Of a DNA stretch of 64,000 nucleotides, positions 15,024 through 23,763 are shown one piece after another. Position numbers and translations under genes: made by a program. This DNA is from RGIG2206 sp045579085. Lineage in GTDB: Bacteria > Bacillota > Clostridia > Oscillospirales > Acutalibacteraceae. Every line of letters begins with the position of its first letter. The stretch's first letter is position 1. The notes under the pieces were generated by a model, which was not told the DNA's origin, ran no database searches, and worked only from the letters and a program-made list of their open reading frames with translations. The stretch lies in NCBI GenBank assembly GCA_045579085.1, contig JAZNLO010000001.1, forward strand, positions 1-64,000, read 5' to 3'.

Positions 15024-17393
15024 ATGACCGATTTAAAGAAACATTACAAGGTGCTTGAGCTTGACAGAGTGCTCAACAGGCTTGCTGAGATAAGCGGTAA
15101 CGCTGACTCGGCGGAGCTTGCGCGCTCGCTTACACCAAGCGGCGATATAAACGAGGTGCGTAGGCTTCTTGCGCAAACCGACTGTGCATACGTGCTTACA
15201 GGCCGTTACGGCGCGCCGTCGTTTGGCTCGATGAGCAATATTAAATCGGCAGTAGTCAGGGCTCAGGCGGGCGCATCGCTTTCACTTAGAGAGCTTCTCG
15301 ATATAACAGAAAACCTGAGGGTTTACCGCTCGCTGAGTGAGTGGAAATCACGATTTTCAGACGAGGGTGTATTAGACGGCATTTTCGAAGGCGTTGTGCC
15401 GATGAGGCAGCTCGAAAACAGGCTGTCATCAGCTGTTGTAAGCGAGGACGAGCTAAGTGATACCGCCTCGCCGGCTCTTGCCGATATACGAAGAAAAATA
15501 CGCAATGCAGAAAATTCTGTGCGTGAAAAGTTTGATAAAATAATCCACTCCTCACAGTATCAAAAGTATCTGCAGGAGCCTGTTGTTACGATACGCTCAG
15601 ACCGTTTCGTAGTGCCTGTTAAGCTTGAATGCAGAGGCAGTGTGCCCGGACTTGTGCACGATACATCATCATCGGGCGCAACGGTGTTTATTGAGCCGAT
15701 GGCTGTGGTTGAGGCGAATAACGATATAAGGGTGCTTCGTTCTAAGGAAGCGGCAGAAATTGACAGAATCATTGCAGAGCTTTCGGCAGACGTGGGTCAG
15801 CACGCTCAGATGCTGAGCATATCTTATGATTGCGCTGTGGAGCTCTGCCTGATATTCGCAAAGGCTAAGCTCGCCTTTGATATGAAAGCAACTATGCCCC
15901 TGATAAACAGCGAGGGCAGAATAAAGCTGATTAACGCAAGGCATCCGCTGATTGATGCGAAAAAAGTGGTGCCCGTGACAGTTGAGCTTGGAACATATTT
16001 TGACACAATAGTTATAACCGGTCCTAACACAGGCGGTAAAACAGTAACGCTTAAAACGATAGGCTTGCTTACGCTTATGGCAGAGTGCGGATTGATGCTG
16101 CCTGTTTCAGATTCGAGCGAGGTTGCTGTGTTTGAGCAGGTTATGGCTGATATCGGCGATGAGCAAAGCATTGAGCAGTCGCTTTCAACCTTTTCTTCGC
16201 ATATGGTAAATCTGGTGGACATACTGGAGTGCGCTGGGGACAGGAGTCTGGTGCTTGTTGACGAGCTTGGCGCAGGCACAGACCCGGTTGAAGGTGCGGC
16301 ACTTGCTAAGGCTATAATCGAAACACTGCGCTCTAAGGGCTGTAAGGTTGCGGCAACCACGCATTATGCTGAGCTTAAGGCATATGCGATTGATTCGGTG
16401 GGAATAGAAAATGCGAGCTGCGAGTTTGACGTGAAATCGCTCAGACCGACATACAGGCTGCTCATAGGCGTACCGGGACGTTCAAACGCATTTGCAATAT
16501 CTGAGCGGCTTGGACTTTCTCACGAGATAGTAAACAACGCAAAACTTATGTTATCCACTGAGGATAAAAAGTTTGAGGGTGTTGTGCGTTCACTGGAGCA
16601 GGCACGCAAGGCGGCTGATGATGAGCGCAACGAGGTTGCGAGACTGAAAGCCGAGCTTGCCTCAGCGCATGCGGACGCGAAGAAGCGTTTTGCTCAAACA
16701 GAGGCAGAGCACAATAAGATAATTGAGCGCGCACGGCTTGATGCCAAGCGCATTATTGACAGAGCCAATTCACTATCATCTTCGATGCTCAATGAAATTG
16801 AGGAATTGGTTAAACAGGCGAATAAGTCAAAAAACATAAATGAAATTGCAAGAGCGGCAAGAGCTGCGGTAAAGTCGGGCAACAAGAAGCTCGAAAAGTC
16901 CGATGTTGACGTGGGCGAGGTGAAATACGAGCTGCCACGTCCCCTCAAGGTTGGCGACACAGTCTTGGTTACCGATGCAAACCGCAACGGCGAGGTGGTA
17001 AGTCTGCAGGATAAATCGGGCAACATCACTGTCAGGGTGGGGGCGCTTACGATGAAGATACCGCAGTCTTCGGTGCGGCTTGTGGAGCAACCTGAGAAAA
17101 AAGCCGCTTCAACCGCTCGCAGAAACGTTACCTCACGGGTTGAGCGCTCTGTCACCAGAGAGCTGGATTTAAGAGGACTTATGTCTGATGAGGCAGTTAT
17201 CGAGCTTGATAGATTTATCGACGAATCACTGCTTAGCGGAATACAAACGCTTACTGTTATTCACGGAAAAGGCACAGGCGCACTGCGGAAGGCTGTGCAC
17301 GCAAGGCTTAAACAGCTAAAGGCGGTTAAGTCATACAGGCTTGGCTTGTTCGGCGAGGGTGAAGACGGCGTTACGATAGTTGAACTTATGTAG
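15024..17393 (+). CDS. mutS2: Endonuclease MutS2 with Smr domain
   Basis: A 789-residue MutS2 protein. It lacks the mismatch-recognition domain of MutS1 and keeps the core and ATPase (Walker A TGPNTGGKT near residue 330; signature DELGAGTDP), a coiled-coil clamp region (about 515-620), a KOW-like segment and a C-terminal Smr nuclease domain (LDLRGL and HGKGTGALR). Homologues suppress recombination and, in Bacillus, rescue collided ribosomes. It ends the phoH-mutS2 run at a strong terminator. Confidence 0.96.
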   Translation: MTDLKKHYKVLELDRVLNRLAEISGNADSAELARSLTPSGDINEVRRLLAQTDCAYVLTGRYGAPSFGSMSNIKSAVVRAQAGASLSLRELLDITENLRVYRSLSEWKSRFSDEGVLDGIFEGVVPMRQLENRLSSAVVSEDELSDTASPALADIRRKIRNAENSVREKFDKIIHSSQYQKYLQEPVVTIRSDRFVVPVKLECRGSVPGLVHDTSSSGATVFIEPMAVVEANNDIRVLRSKEAAEIDRIIAELSADVGQHAQMLSISYDCAVELCLIFAKAKLAFDMKATMPLINSEGRIKLINARHPLIDAKKVVPVTVELGTYFDTIVITGPNTGGKTVTLKTIGLLTLMAECGLMLPVSDSSEVAVFEQVMADIGDEQSIEQSLSTFSSHMVNLVDILECAGDRSLVLVDELGAGTDPVEGAALAKAIIETLRSKGCKVAATTHYAELKAYAIDSVGIENASCEFDVKSLRPTYRLLIGVPGRSNAFAISERLGLSHEIVNNAKLMLSTEDKKFEGVVRSLEQARKAADDERNEVARLKAELASAHADAKKRFAQTEAEHNKIIERARLDAKRIIDRANSLSSSMLNEIEELVKQANKSKNINEIARAARAAVKSGNKKLEKSDVDVGEVKYELPRPLKVGDTVLVTDANRNGEVVSLQDKSGNITVRVGALTMKIPQSSVRLVEQPEKKAASTARRNVTSRVERSVTRELDLRGLMSDEAVIELDRFIDESLLSGIQTLTVIHGKGTGALRKAVHARLKQLKAVKSYRLGLFGEGEDGVTIVELM

Positions 17394-17400
17394 TAAAGTA

Positions 17401-17439
17401 AAAAGCACCACCCGAAATCGTTTCGGATGGTGCTTTTTT
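17401..17439. terminator. Bidirectional terminator between mutS2 and clpC
   Basis: Stem AAAAGCACCACCCGAAA with TTTCGGATGGTGCTTTT (one mismatch) and a three-base loop, with T-tracts on both strands. It ends both the recO-mutS2 run and the ctsR-clpC operon. Confidence 0.9.
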
Positions 17440-17446
17440 GTAAGGA

Positions 17447-19885
17447 TTACTGCTTGTTAAAAACAAATTGATTGTCTGCAAAATCGCATACAACCTTGTT
17501 GCCTGCCGTAATGGTTTTGTCGAGGATTTGCTCACTGAGCGGATTCTCGATTTTGTTTTGAATCGCTCTGCGCAAGGGGCGTGCTCCGTAAACCGCATCG
17601 AAGCCCGCGTTTGCGATTGCTGTCACGCACGCATCGGTGAAGCTGAGTTCAATCTCAAGCTGTTCAACACGCTGCGAGAGCGTTTTGAGCATACCTAATG
17701 CAATTTTCTTTATATCCTCACTTGACAGCTTGCTGAAGACGATGATATCGTCAACTCTGTTCAAAAACTCAGGCTTAAACTGCGTTTTCAGTTCGTTTAA
17801 TACGTTGTCTTTGATTTTCGAATCGTCGTCTGAGCCCATCTCAGAGAAGCCAACAGAGGTTTTTTTCTCTGTTATAAGCCTTGCACCAACGTTGCTTGTC
17901 ATAATGATTACGGTGTTTTTAAAATCCACGTGTCTGCCCTGAGAATCGGTTAGAACGCCGTCTTCCAGCACCTGAAGCAGAATGTTGAACACGTCGGGGT
18001 GTGCCTTTTCTATTTCGTCGAAAAGGATAACCGAGTACGGCTTGCGGCGCACTTTTTCTGTGAGCTGACCGCCCTCATCGTAGCCGACGTAACCGGGAGG
18101 TGAGCCTACCATTTTTGATACGGTGTGCTTTTCCATAAATTCGGACATATCAAGCTTGATTATGGCGTTTTCGTCACCGAACATAGCCTCTGCAAGAGCA
18201 CGGCACAGTTCGGTTTTACCCACGCCTGTGGGACCTAAGAAGATGAACGAGCCGATAGGACGTTTCGGGTCTTTTAATCCGACTCTGCCTCGCCTGATGG
18301 CTTTCGAAACGGCATCAACCGCCTCGTTTTGACCAATAACACGCTCGTGTAGGATGCTCTCAAGCCTTAACAGGCGCTCGCTTTCTGCCTCAGTAAGCTG
18401 TGCGACGGGAACACCCGTCCAGCCTGAAACAACTTCAGCGATTTCTTCTGCTGTGACTATGCCTGATTCGTGCTCGTTTTCCTCTTGCCACTTAGCCTTT
18501 AGTGCATCGAGCGTGGCTTGCTTTTCTTTTTCCTTGTCACGCAAGGCGGCGGCTTGTTCAAAATCCTGAGCGTTGATTGCCGCTGTTTTTTCGTCTGCGA
18601 GATGTTTGATTTCGTCAGCCAGAGCTTTCAGGTTATCCGGCTCTGTCATATTGCGGAGCTTTACTCGTGAGCACGCCTCGTCAATGAGGTCGATAGCCTT
18701 GTCGGGCAGATAACGGTCAGAGATATATCTGGCAGAGAGCTGCACTGCGGCGGTGATGGACTCGTCGCTGATTCTCACCTTATGGTGCGCCTCGTATTTG
18801 TTTCGAAGCCCTTTTAGAATGAGTATAGCATCATCGCTGTTAGGCTCGCCCACGTTTAGCGGTTGGAATCTGCGCTCGAGGGCAGCGTCCTTTTCAATAT
18901 ATTTGCGGTACTCGTTAATGGTGGTTGCGCCGATAACCTGTACCTCACCTCTTGCGAGCTGTGGCTTAAGCATATTTGCGGCATCGGTTGAGCCTTCGGC
19001 GGAGCCTGCGCCCACCAGCGTGTGCACTTCATCAATAAACAGGATGACATCGCCCGCTTTTTTCACTTCGTCAATAGCCGCTTTTACACGTTCCTCAAAG
19101 TCGCCCCTGTATTTTGTGCCCGCAACCATTCCTGTGAGGTCGAGTGAAACAACTCGCTTGTTTTTGAGCAGTTCAGGCACCTCGCCGTCGTTGATTTTTA
19201 TAGCCAAGCCTTCAACTACTGCGGTTTTGCCCACTCCGGGCTCGCCGATAAGACAGGGGTTGTTCTTGGTGCGACGTGTCAATATCTGAATGATGCGCTC
19301 AATTTCTTTTGCACGGCCTATAACGGGGTCAAGCTTGCCGCTTTTTGCCTCAGCAGTCAAATCTCTGCCGTACTTGTTGAGCGTGGGCGTTTTCTTGCTG
19401 CCCTTATTTTGTTTTGTATTTTTTTCGCTTGCTTCATCAGAGTCGGCTGCGCCAACAACTTTGGCAGTTTGCTGCAGAATCGAGGTGCAGTCGCCGCCAA
19501 CCTTGCTGATAAATCTTACGGCATAGTTATCGCCTTCTTCGAGTATTGACATCAGCAAGTGCTCAGTGCCGACTAAGGCGGAGCCGTTGCCCCTTGCGAT
19601 AGAGATTGACATCTCTATGATTCGCTTTGCTCGGGGTGTGAACTGGTCGGGCGACAGATTGGTGGGATTACCTCTGCCGATGGTGCTTTCAAGCTCCTCC
19701 TCGATTTTTTCAACTGTGATGGACTTAGAATCCAAAATCTGCGCGGCGGCACCGTTTTCCTCTTTCAGCAGACCAAGTAAGAGGTGCTCGCTGCCGATGT
19801 ATGTGTGACCAAAGTCCTGCGCTGTTTCGATTGCAAAATTCAGCGCCTTGTTGGCCTTGTCGGTGAATCCGTTGAATTTGTACAT
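17447..19885 (-). CDS. clpC: AAA+ unfoldase ClpC
   Basis: An 812-residue Hsp100 unfoldase that feeds proteins to ClpP. Its domains in order are: two Clp-N repeats (1-145); AAA-1 with GEPGVGKT and ILFIDEVHT; a middle region with a UVR-type segment (INAQDFEQAAALRDKEK); AAA-2 with GPTGVGKT and ILFDEIEKAH; and the ClpP-docking region VGFSEMG. The middle region marks it as ClpC rather than ClpB. The ATG at 19885 has GAAAGG upstream and lies four bases after the mcsB stop. It is the last gene of the CtsR regulon operon. Its likely adaptor MecA is encoded at 59929-60468. Confidence 0.96.
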   Translation of the reverse strand: MYKFNGFTDKANKALNFAIETAQDFGHTYIGSEHLLLGLLKEENGAAAQILDSKSITVEKIEEELESTIGRGNPTNLSPDQFTPRAKRIIEMSISIARGNGSALVGTEHLLMSILEEGDNYAVRFISKVGGDCTSILQQTAKVVGAADSDEASEKNTKQNKGSKKTPTLNKYGRDLTAEAKSGKLDPVIGRAKEIERIIQILTRRTKNNPCLIGEPGVGKTAVVEGLAIKINDGEVPELLKNKRVVSLDLTGMVAGTKYRGDFEERVKAAIDEVKKAGDVILFIDEVHTLVGAGSAEGSTDAANMLKPQLARGEVQVIGATTINEYRKYIEKDAALERRFQPLNVGEPNSDDAILILKGLRNKYEAHHKVRISDESITAAVQLSARYISDRYLPDKAIDLIDEACSRVKLRNMTEPDNLKALADEIKHLADEKTAAINAQDFEQAAALRDKEKEKQATLDALKAKWQEENEHESGIVTAEEIAEVVSGWTGVPVAQLTEAESERLLRLESILHERVIGQNEAVDAVSKAIRRGRVGLKDPKRPIGSFIFLGPTGVGKTELCRALAEAMFGDENAIIKLDMSEFMEKHTVSKMVGSPPGYVGYDEGGQLTEKVRRKPYSVILFDEIEKAHPDVFNILLQVLEDGVLTDSQGRHVDFKNTVIIMTSNVGARLITEKKTSVGFSEMGSDDDSKIKDNVLNELKTQFKPEFLNRVDDIIVFSKLSSEDIKKIALGMLKTLSQRVEQLEIELSFTDACVTAIANAGFDAVYGARPLRRAIQNKIENPLSEQILDKTITAGNKVVCDFADNQFVFNKQ

Positions 19886-19889
19886 TGTA

Positions 19890-20900
19890 TCATAACCTTT
19901 CTCGCGCCAGTGCGGCACGAAGCTTATCGCGTTCAGCGGCCTCGAGCGGCTTGCCCTGCGCTGCCTGAACGGCGGCGGGGCCTGCCTCGATTATAAGCTG
20001 CTCTGCGGTGGTGAGGGGTATATCTTTTATTATGCCCATAGAGATGCCTAATCTTACCTTTGATATAAGCTCCATAAACTCACTGCTGCTGATTGAACGG
20101 GCGAACTTAAGCGTTCCGAGCGCTCTGTAAGCGGCATCCTCAATCGTTTCAGCGTCGAGCGCTTCTCTTGTTGCGCGCTCCTGTGAGATTGCCTGAAGTG
20201 CGATGCATTTTAAGTTCTCGATGGCGGCTGTTTCGGAAATGCCGAGCGTTACTTGATTGGAAAGCTGATACATAGCTCCCGAAACCTTGCTGCCCTCGCC
20301 ATAGGTGCCTCTGACTGTGAAGCCGATTTTGCTCACAGTTGAGGCAAAGCGGTTTACAGCGCCGTTTGACTCAAGCGCAGGCAGATGCAGCATTAGTGAT
20401 GCGCGCAGTCCTGTGCCCAGATTGGTGGGACACTCGGTAAGATACCCAAGCCTTTCGTTAAACGCAAAGTTAAGTTTGCTGCCGAGTATGTTGTCAATTT
20501 TGTCTGCCTCAGCGTATGCTTCGTCGGGCGCAAGACCTGCTCGCATAACCTGAATCCTGATATGGTCCTCTTCGCAAAGCATAATGCTTACTGATTCGTC
20601 GTCGGACAAAAGCAATGCTTTTGAGGCACGGTTTTTAGCGAAATCAGGGCTTATGATGTGCCTTTCAACGAGGCTCATAGCGGTGATATCGGGCAGCGTT
20701 TCCATCTCGATATACTTGAATCGCTGCTTGCAGTCCTCATCGGAGAAAAGCGCGCCCTTAACAGCCTCGTTAACCTGACTGCGCTGCTGTGGGGTCATAC
20801 GGGAGGGGAAGGGCATATCAGCGATGTTTCTGGCAAGCCTTATTCTTGTGCTGATAACTGTGTCGGACTCTTTGCCGACTGATGCGTACCATTTATTCAT
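19890..20900 (-). CDS. mcsB: Protein-arginine kinase McsB
   Basis: A 336-residue phosphagen-kinase-family enzyme that phosphorylates arginines on proteins, marking them for ClpC-ClpP. Diagnostic segments are STRIRLARN (N-terminal ATP-binding Arg cluster), LCEEDHIRIQ, LGYLTECPTNLGTGLRAS with the catalytic Cys, and VRGTYGEGS. The ATG at 20900 lies three bases after the mcsA stop with GGAGG overlapping that stop. Its activator McsA is encoded directly upstream. Confidence 0.96.
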   Translation of the reverse strand: MNKWYASVGKESDTVISTRIRLARNIADMPFPSRMTPQQRSQVNEAVKGALFSDEDCKQRFKYIEMETLPDITAMSLVERHIISPDFAKNRASKALLLSDDESVSIMLCEEDHIRIQVMRAGLAPDEAYAEADKIDNILGSKLNFAFNERLGYLTECPTNLGTGLRASLMLHLPALESNGAVNRFASTVSKIGFTVRGTYGEGSKVSGAMYQLSNQVTLGISETAAIENLKCIALQAISQERATREALDAETIEDAAYRALGTLKFARSISSSEFMELISKVRLGISMGIIKDIPLTTAEQLIIEAGPAAVQAAQGKPLEAAERDKLRAALARERL

Positions 20901-20903
20901 CGC

Positions 20904-21404
20904 TTACACCTCCTCTTTCAAAGCTTTGATTTCATCACGTAGCTTTGCCGCTTGCTCAAAATCCTCTTTGCTTATCGCATCGCTCAGCTGAGCCTTGAGC
21001 TCGGTTATTTTGTCCTCTGCAGTATCTGCTACAGGGGCTTCGATTCTAACACGCTCAGGCACCTTGCCAGCGTGGTAAGCCTTGCCGTGCATCCTCTGCA
21101 ATGACGGCAAAAGCTGCTCAAAAAATGTGTCGTAGCACTTGTCGCAGCCCACGATGCCCGACTCTGCTATATCGTCAAAGCATAGACCGCAGCCGCTGCA
21201 GCGCTTGCGCTTGTCGGACTGAGGCGCGGCTTTGACAGCGTCACCAAAGAACGAGCCAAGCAAGTGGTTTAGCCCCAGAGGACTCTGCACGTAAGAGCTT
21301 TGCTTTGCGCACTGAGAGCACAGATGATGCGACTCGATTACGCCGTTTATACTTGTTTTTATATGGGTGGTTGCAACATTCTTTTTGCATTTATCGCACA
21401 ACAT
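20904..21404 (-). CDS. mcsA: McsA, zinc-binding activator of McsB
   Basis: A 166-residue protein with four CxxC-type zinc pairs (CDKC at the N-terminus, CSQC, CSGCGLC and CDKC) and a C-terminal UVR coiled-coil (LRDEIKALK). McsA activates McsB and links it to CtsR, and probably senses stress through its zinc sites. The start at 21404 is preceded by AAGGAGATATGTTAA. The organisation ctsR-mcsA-mcsB-clpC is that of Bacillus and many clostridia. Confidence 0.94.
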   Translation of the reverse strand: MLCDKCKKNVATTHIKTSINGVIESHHLCSQCAKQSSYVQSPLGLNHLLGSFFGDAVKAAPQSDKRKRCSGCGLCFDDIAESGIVGCDKCYDTFFEQLLPSLQRMHGKAYHAGKVPERVRIEAPVADTAEDKITELKAQLSDAISKEDFEQAAKLRDEIKALKEEV

Positions 21405-21429
21405 TTAACATATCTCCTTAGATTAGAAA

Positions 21430-21882
21430 TTATATTTGAGTCATAAGCATTTGCTTGAAAATCGATGCTCTCACTTCATCCCTGAACTGCGGCGGTACCA
21501 CACGCAAGGCAATGTCTGAGGTGGCTGCATCAATAAGTTTCGCCGAATATGGCGAGATGTATTCTCTGTAAACCAAATTTTCTGTGATAACCTTTTGAGT
21601 GCGGCTGTCAAGCGAGATGCCAATGGAGTTGATTATGTGCATTATGGCGTTTGACGTGCCTGTGCGCACCTGTGTGATTCTGATATATCCGCCGCCGCCA
21701 CGCTTGCTTTCCACAATGTAGCCACGTTCGGGGGTGAAGCGTGAGGATATAACGTAATTTATCTGGCTTGGAACACAGCCAACAGTTTCAGCGAGGGTGT
21801 TTCGCTGAATTTCAGCAATGCCCTCGTCGCTCATTTCAAGCAATTCTAATATTCTTTTAGCAATGATATCGCTCATCAACAT
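21430..21882 (-). CDS. ctsR: Transcriptional repressor CtsR
   Basis: A 150-residue repressor of class III heat-shock genes. The N-terminal winged helix-turn-helix contains AETVGCVPSQINYVISSRF and the beta-wing glycines ESKRGGGGYIRI, which double as the heat sensor in the family. The ATG at 21882 follows AAAGGAG; a longer reading up to 21951 would run into the promoter and is rejected. Three operator copies in front of the gene (21903-21968) imply autorepression of the entire operon. Confidence 0.95.
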   Translation of the reverse strand: MLMSDIIAKRILELLEMSDEGIAEIQRNTLAETVGCVPSQINYVISSRFTPERGYIVESKRGGGGYIRITQVRTGTSNAIMHIINSIGISLDSRTQKVITENLVYREYISPYSAKLIDAATSDIALRVVPPQFRDEVRASIFKQMLMTQI

Positions 21883-21902
21883 TTTATAATTTCTCCTTTG
21901 CG

Positions 21903-21968
21903 TTTGACCTTCTCTGACTATTATTGTATAGAAAAAGTCAGTAAAGGTCAAAGTCGATAAAGGTCAAA
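21903..21968. promoter_or_regulatory. Three CtsR operators overlapping the ctsR promoter
   Basis: Each copy is a heptad pair with a three-base spacer ending in GGTCAAA. One is on the minus strand (TTTGACC-TTC-TCTGACT, 21903-21919). Two are on the plus strand (AGTCAGT-AAA-GGTCAAA, 21936-21952, and AGTCGAT-AAA-GGTCAAA, 21952-21968) and share one base. The known CtsR box is a GGTCAAA heptad repeat with a three-base spacer; here the second heptad is degenerate in every copy. Confidence 0.88.
21923..21951 (-). promoter_or_regulatory. Sigma-A promoter of the ctsR operon
   Basis: On the minus strand TTGACC (21946-21951), 17 bases, TACAAT (21923-21928). The -35 is embedded in the middle CtsR box and the -10 lies between boxes, so bound CtsR would block RNA polymerase directly. 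Confidence 0.78.
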
Positions 21969-22088
21969 CACGGCTTAAAATCTGCTCTATTTTTTAGATT
22001 AGCTTTTGATTTCGCTTATTTACTAAGTTTTTCTCGACTTTTTAAATAAACTTAAATTTTGACTTTATGTGCTACTGCTTCTCTGGTA

Positions 22089-22157
22089 ACCTATTTTCAA
22101 TTAAAACATAGTATGATACTGAAAGGCACGATATGACGGGTGACCGCCCGACATATC
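22089..22157 (+). promoter_or_regulatory. Possible sigma-K-type promoter and leader hairpin of the small Cys-rich gene
   Basis: AC (22089-22090), 16 bases, CATAGTATG (22107-22115) is one base from the sigma-K consensus AC-N16/17-CATANNNTA. The leader then folds into a hairpin (GATATG and CGGG pairing with CCCG and CATATC, 22130-22157). No sigma-A promoter is evident. A sporulation role would fit the tiny Cys-rich product, but the match is short. Confidence 0.3.
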
Positions 22158-22181
22158 CTGTCTCGAAAGGGGGATAATACT

Positions 22182-22289
22182 ATGTGCGGATTCGGTGGTA
22201 ACAACTGCTGTTGGATAATCATCCTTATTCTTCTCTTCACCTGCTGCGGTGGAAACGATAACGGATGCAATAATGGCTGCGGCTGCTAA
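22182..22289 (+). CDS. Very small Gly/Cys-rich single-span protein
   Basis: A 35-residue protein: an N-terminal CGFGG segment, an isoleucine/leucine-rich helix of about ten residues and a C-terminal tail with seven cysteines counted from the helix on. It has an excellent ribosome-binding site (AAAGGGGG, eight bases before the ATG) and is followed directly by a strong terminator, so it is a single-gene unit. The style resembles small membrane or coat-associated peptides of spore formers (YjcZ-like in layout only). The function is unknown. Confidence 0.65.
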   Translation: MCGFGGNNCCWIIILILLFTCCGGNDNGCNNGCGC

Positions 22290-22292
22290 CTT

Positions 22293-22335
22293 AAAAAACA
22301 ACCGTCACCTCATTTGAGGTGACGGTTGTTTTTTG
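22293..22335. terminator. Strong bidirectional terminator
   Basis: A long near-perfect stem with arms ACAACCGTCACCTCA and TGAGGTGACGGTTGT and A/T tracts at both ends. It lies between the small Cys-rich gene and the convergent transglutaminase gene. Confidence 0.92.
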
Positions 22336-22352
22336 TAATATTATGATATAGA

Positions 22353-23741
22353 TTATCGCGCTGAAAATTCAATATAGACCTCGTCGGAGAGTATGCTGTA
22401 TGTTACGTTATACCCGTTGAGGCCAAGCTTATTGGCAACGTTGCCGTGATTTGTGTTGAACCAACTGTTGAAGCCGTCCGCTCCGTTTGAGAAGAACACG
22501 CTGCCTTTGTTTGACCCTGCTTTCAGCACCCTTGCGATTGCATCAGCGTCATAGCTTGAAAGCACGGTGTTGGTTTTCACAAAATAGTTTGCATTGGTTG
22601 CTGTACAGGACGGGAGAGTGTAATTGTCAACGAAAGTGTGGTCCTTTTTAATCTGGGCGTCGGTAACGTTGAAATATGCGTGGAACAGGGTTTTGTTCTG
22701 GTCATCCCAAGTAACGTCAACATTGTAGTATTTGCCGTCAATCTTGACCTGATTCCAAGAGTGGTTTTCAGGTTCGTTAGTGCTCGGGTTTAGGCTTGTG
22801 CCGCCGACGAACAGGCACTCGATTCCTGCTTGATAGCATAGATACTGGAAAGCCTTTGTGTAGCCCTCACAGACGGCGACGCCATCAACCAATGCGCCGT
22901 ATGCGGTATGAGCGGTTGCTGATTCCGCATAACGTACCTTTTGCGCAAGCCTGTCGTGAATGGCTTTTTCACGGTCATACTGCGACCATGAACCCGAAAC
23001 GCCTGATAAGATTGACTTTACCGCGTCGTTGAACTTTTTAGACTTGGAATCAAGCTCTGATTTCTTTATATTGTATGACAATTCTATGCTTGTCACGTTT
23101 TTACCCTGAGATGTATATTCAAAGCTGGAGCCAACCCAGAAATGCTGCGGATAATCAGCTTTGTAGTATTGTATAACTGTTTTAATATCTGAAGCTTTTA
23201 GCGGGTTTTCGCTGTCTTTAAGGTCGATTTTGGTTTCGAAATTTGCGGCGCCGCTTGCGATTTTATCATAGGCGGCGAGCATTGCTTTCGAGCCTGACAG
23301 CTTTGAACGCCCGTAATAATTTTGCGGTTTAATGGGGGTAAGTCCTGTTATAACAGGGGCTGTAGAGGGAAGCGCAACAGATGAAGACTGCGGCTTCTTA
23401 GACGAGGCAGCACTGCTTTTAGCAACAGACGAAGCAGACGTTTTTGATGTGCTTAAGTTGCTTGAGCCGACAGGGTTACCTGCGGTAGACTCACTGCCAA
23501 CGCTGCTGTCGGCGGTTGAATTATCGCCGCCAACGCTGATAACATCACCCTCGCTGTCTACATAAACAATAACCTCGCTGACGGTGCCGTCTGAATTGAC
23601 AACAACTGCTTTAGACGGTGTACCGACTGTTGACTTTGCTTTTGAGCCTGTCGAAGCCGAACTGTCACCGCATGCTGTCATTGCAAGTGTGAGCAGAACG
23701 CAAAGCAAAACAGATATTGAGGACTTTATGATTTGTTTCAT
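22353..23741 (-). CDS. Lipoprotein with transglutaminase-like domain
   Basis: A 462-residue exported lipoprotein. The signal peptide ends in a lipobox-like AMTAC with Cys at about residue 24. A low-complexity Ser/Thr/Ala-rich linker follows (about 25-135), and a C-terminal transglutaminase-core domain holds the Cys in GVAVCEGYTKAF, the His in ENHSWNQV and the Asp in NVDVTWDD. Such bacterial domains are usually peptidases or peptide-bond-modifying enzymes on the cell surface; the substrate is unknown. The ATG at 23741 follows GAGGTTGATATT. Two unknown paralogues lie directly upstream on the same strand, so it may be the last gene of that operon. Confidence 0.85.
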   Translation of the reverse strand: MKQIIKSSISVLLCVLLTLAMTACGDSSASTGSKAKSTVGTPSKAVVVNSDGTVSEVIVYVDSEGDVISVGGDNSTADSSVGSESTAGNPVGSSNLSTSKTSASSVAKSSAASSKKPQSSSVALPSTAPVITGLTPIKPQNYYGRSKLSGSKAMLAAYDKIASGAANFETKIDLKDSENPLKASDIKTVIQYYKADYPQHFWVGSSFEYTSQGKNVTSIELSYNIKKSELDSKSKKFNDAVKSILSGVSGSWSQYDREKAIHDRLAQKVRYAESATAHTAYGALVDGVAVCEGYTKAFQYLCYQAGIECLFVGGTSLNPSTNEPENHSWNQVKIDGKYYNVDVTWDDQNKTLFHAYFNVTDAQIKKDHTFVDNYTLPSCTATNANYFVKTNTVLSSYDADAIARVLKAGSNKGSVFFSNGADGFNSWFNTNHGNVANKLGLNGYNVTYSILSDEVYIEFSAR

Positions 23742-23763
23742 AATATCAACCTCGTTTAAAAAT

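Noticed and set aside
15824..16360. Long open frames on the opposite strand of mutS2 and similar ones opposite clpC (18753-19289) and era (13371-14045)
   Set aside because: They lie wholly inside strongly conserved genes, lack ribosome-binding sites and have low-complexity Ser/Thr/Leu compositions typical of antisense frames.
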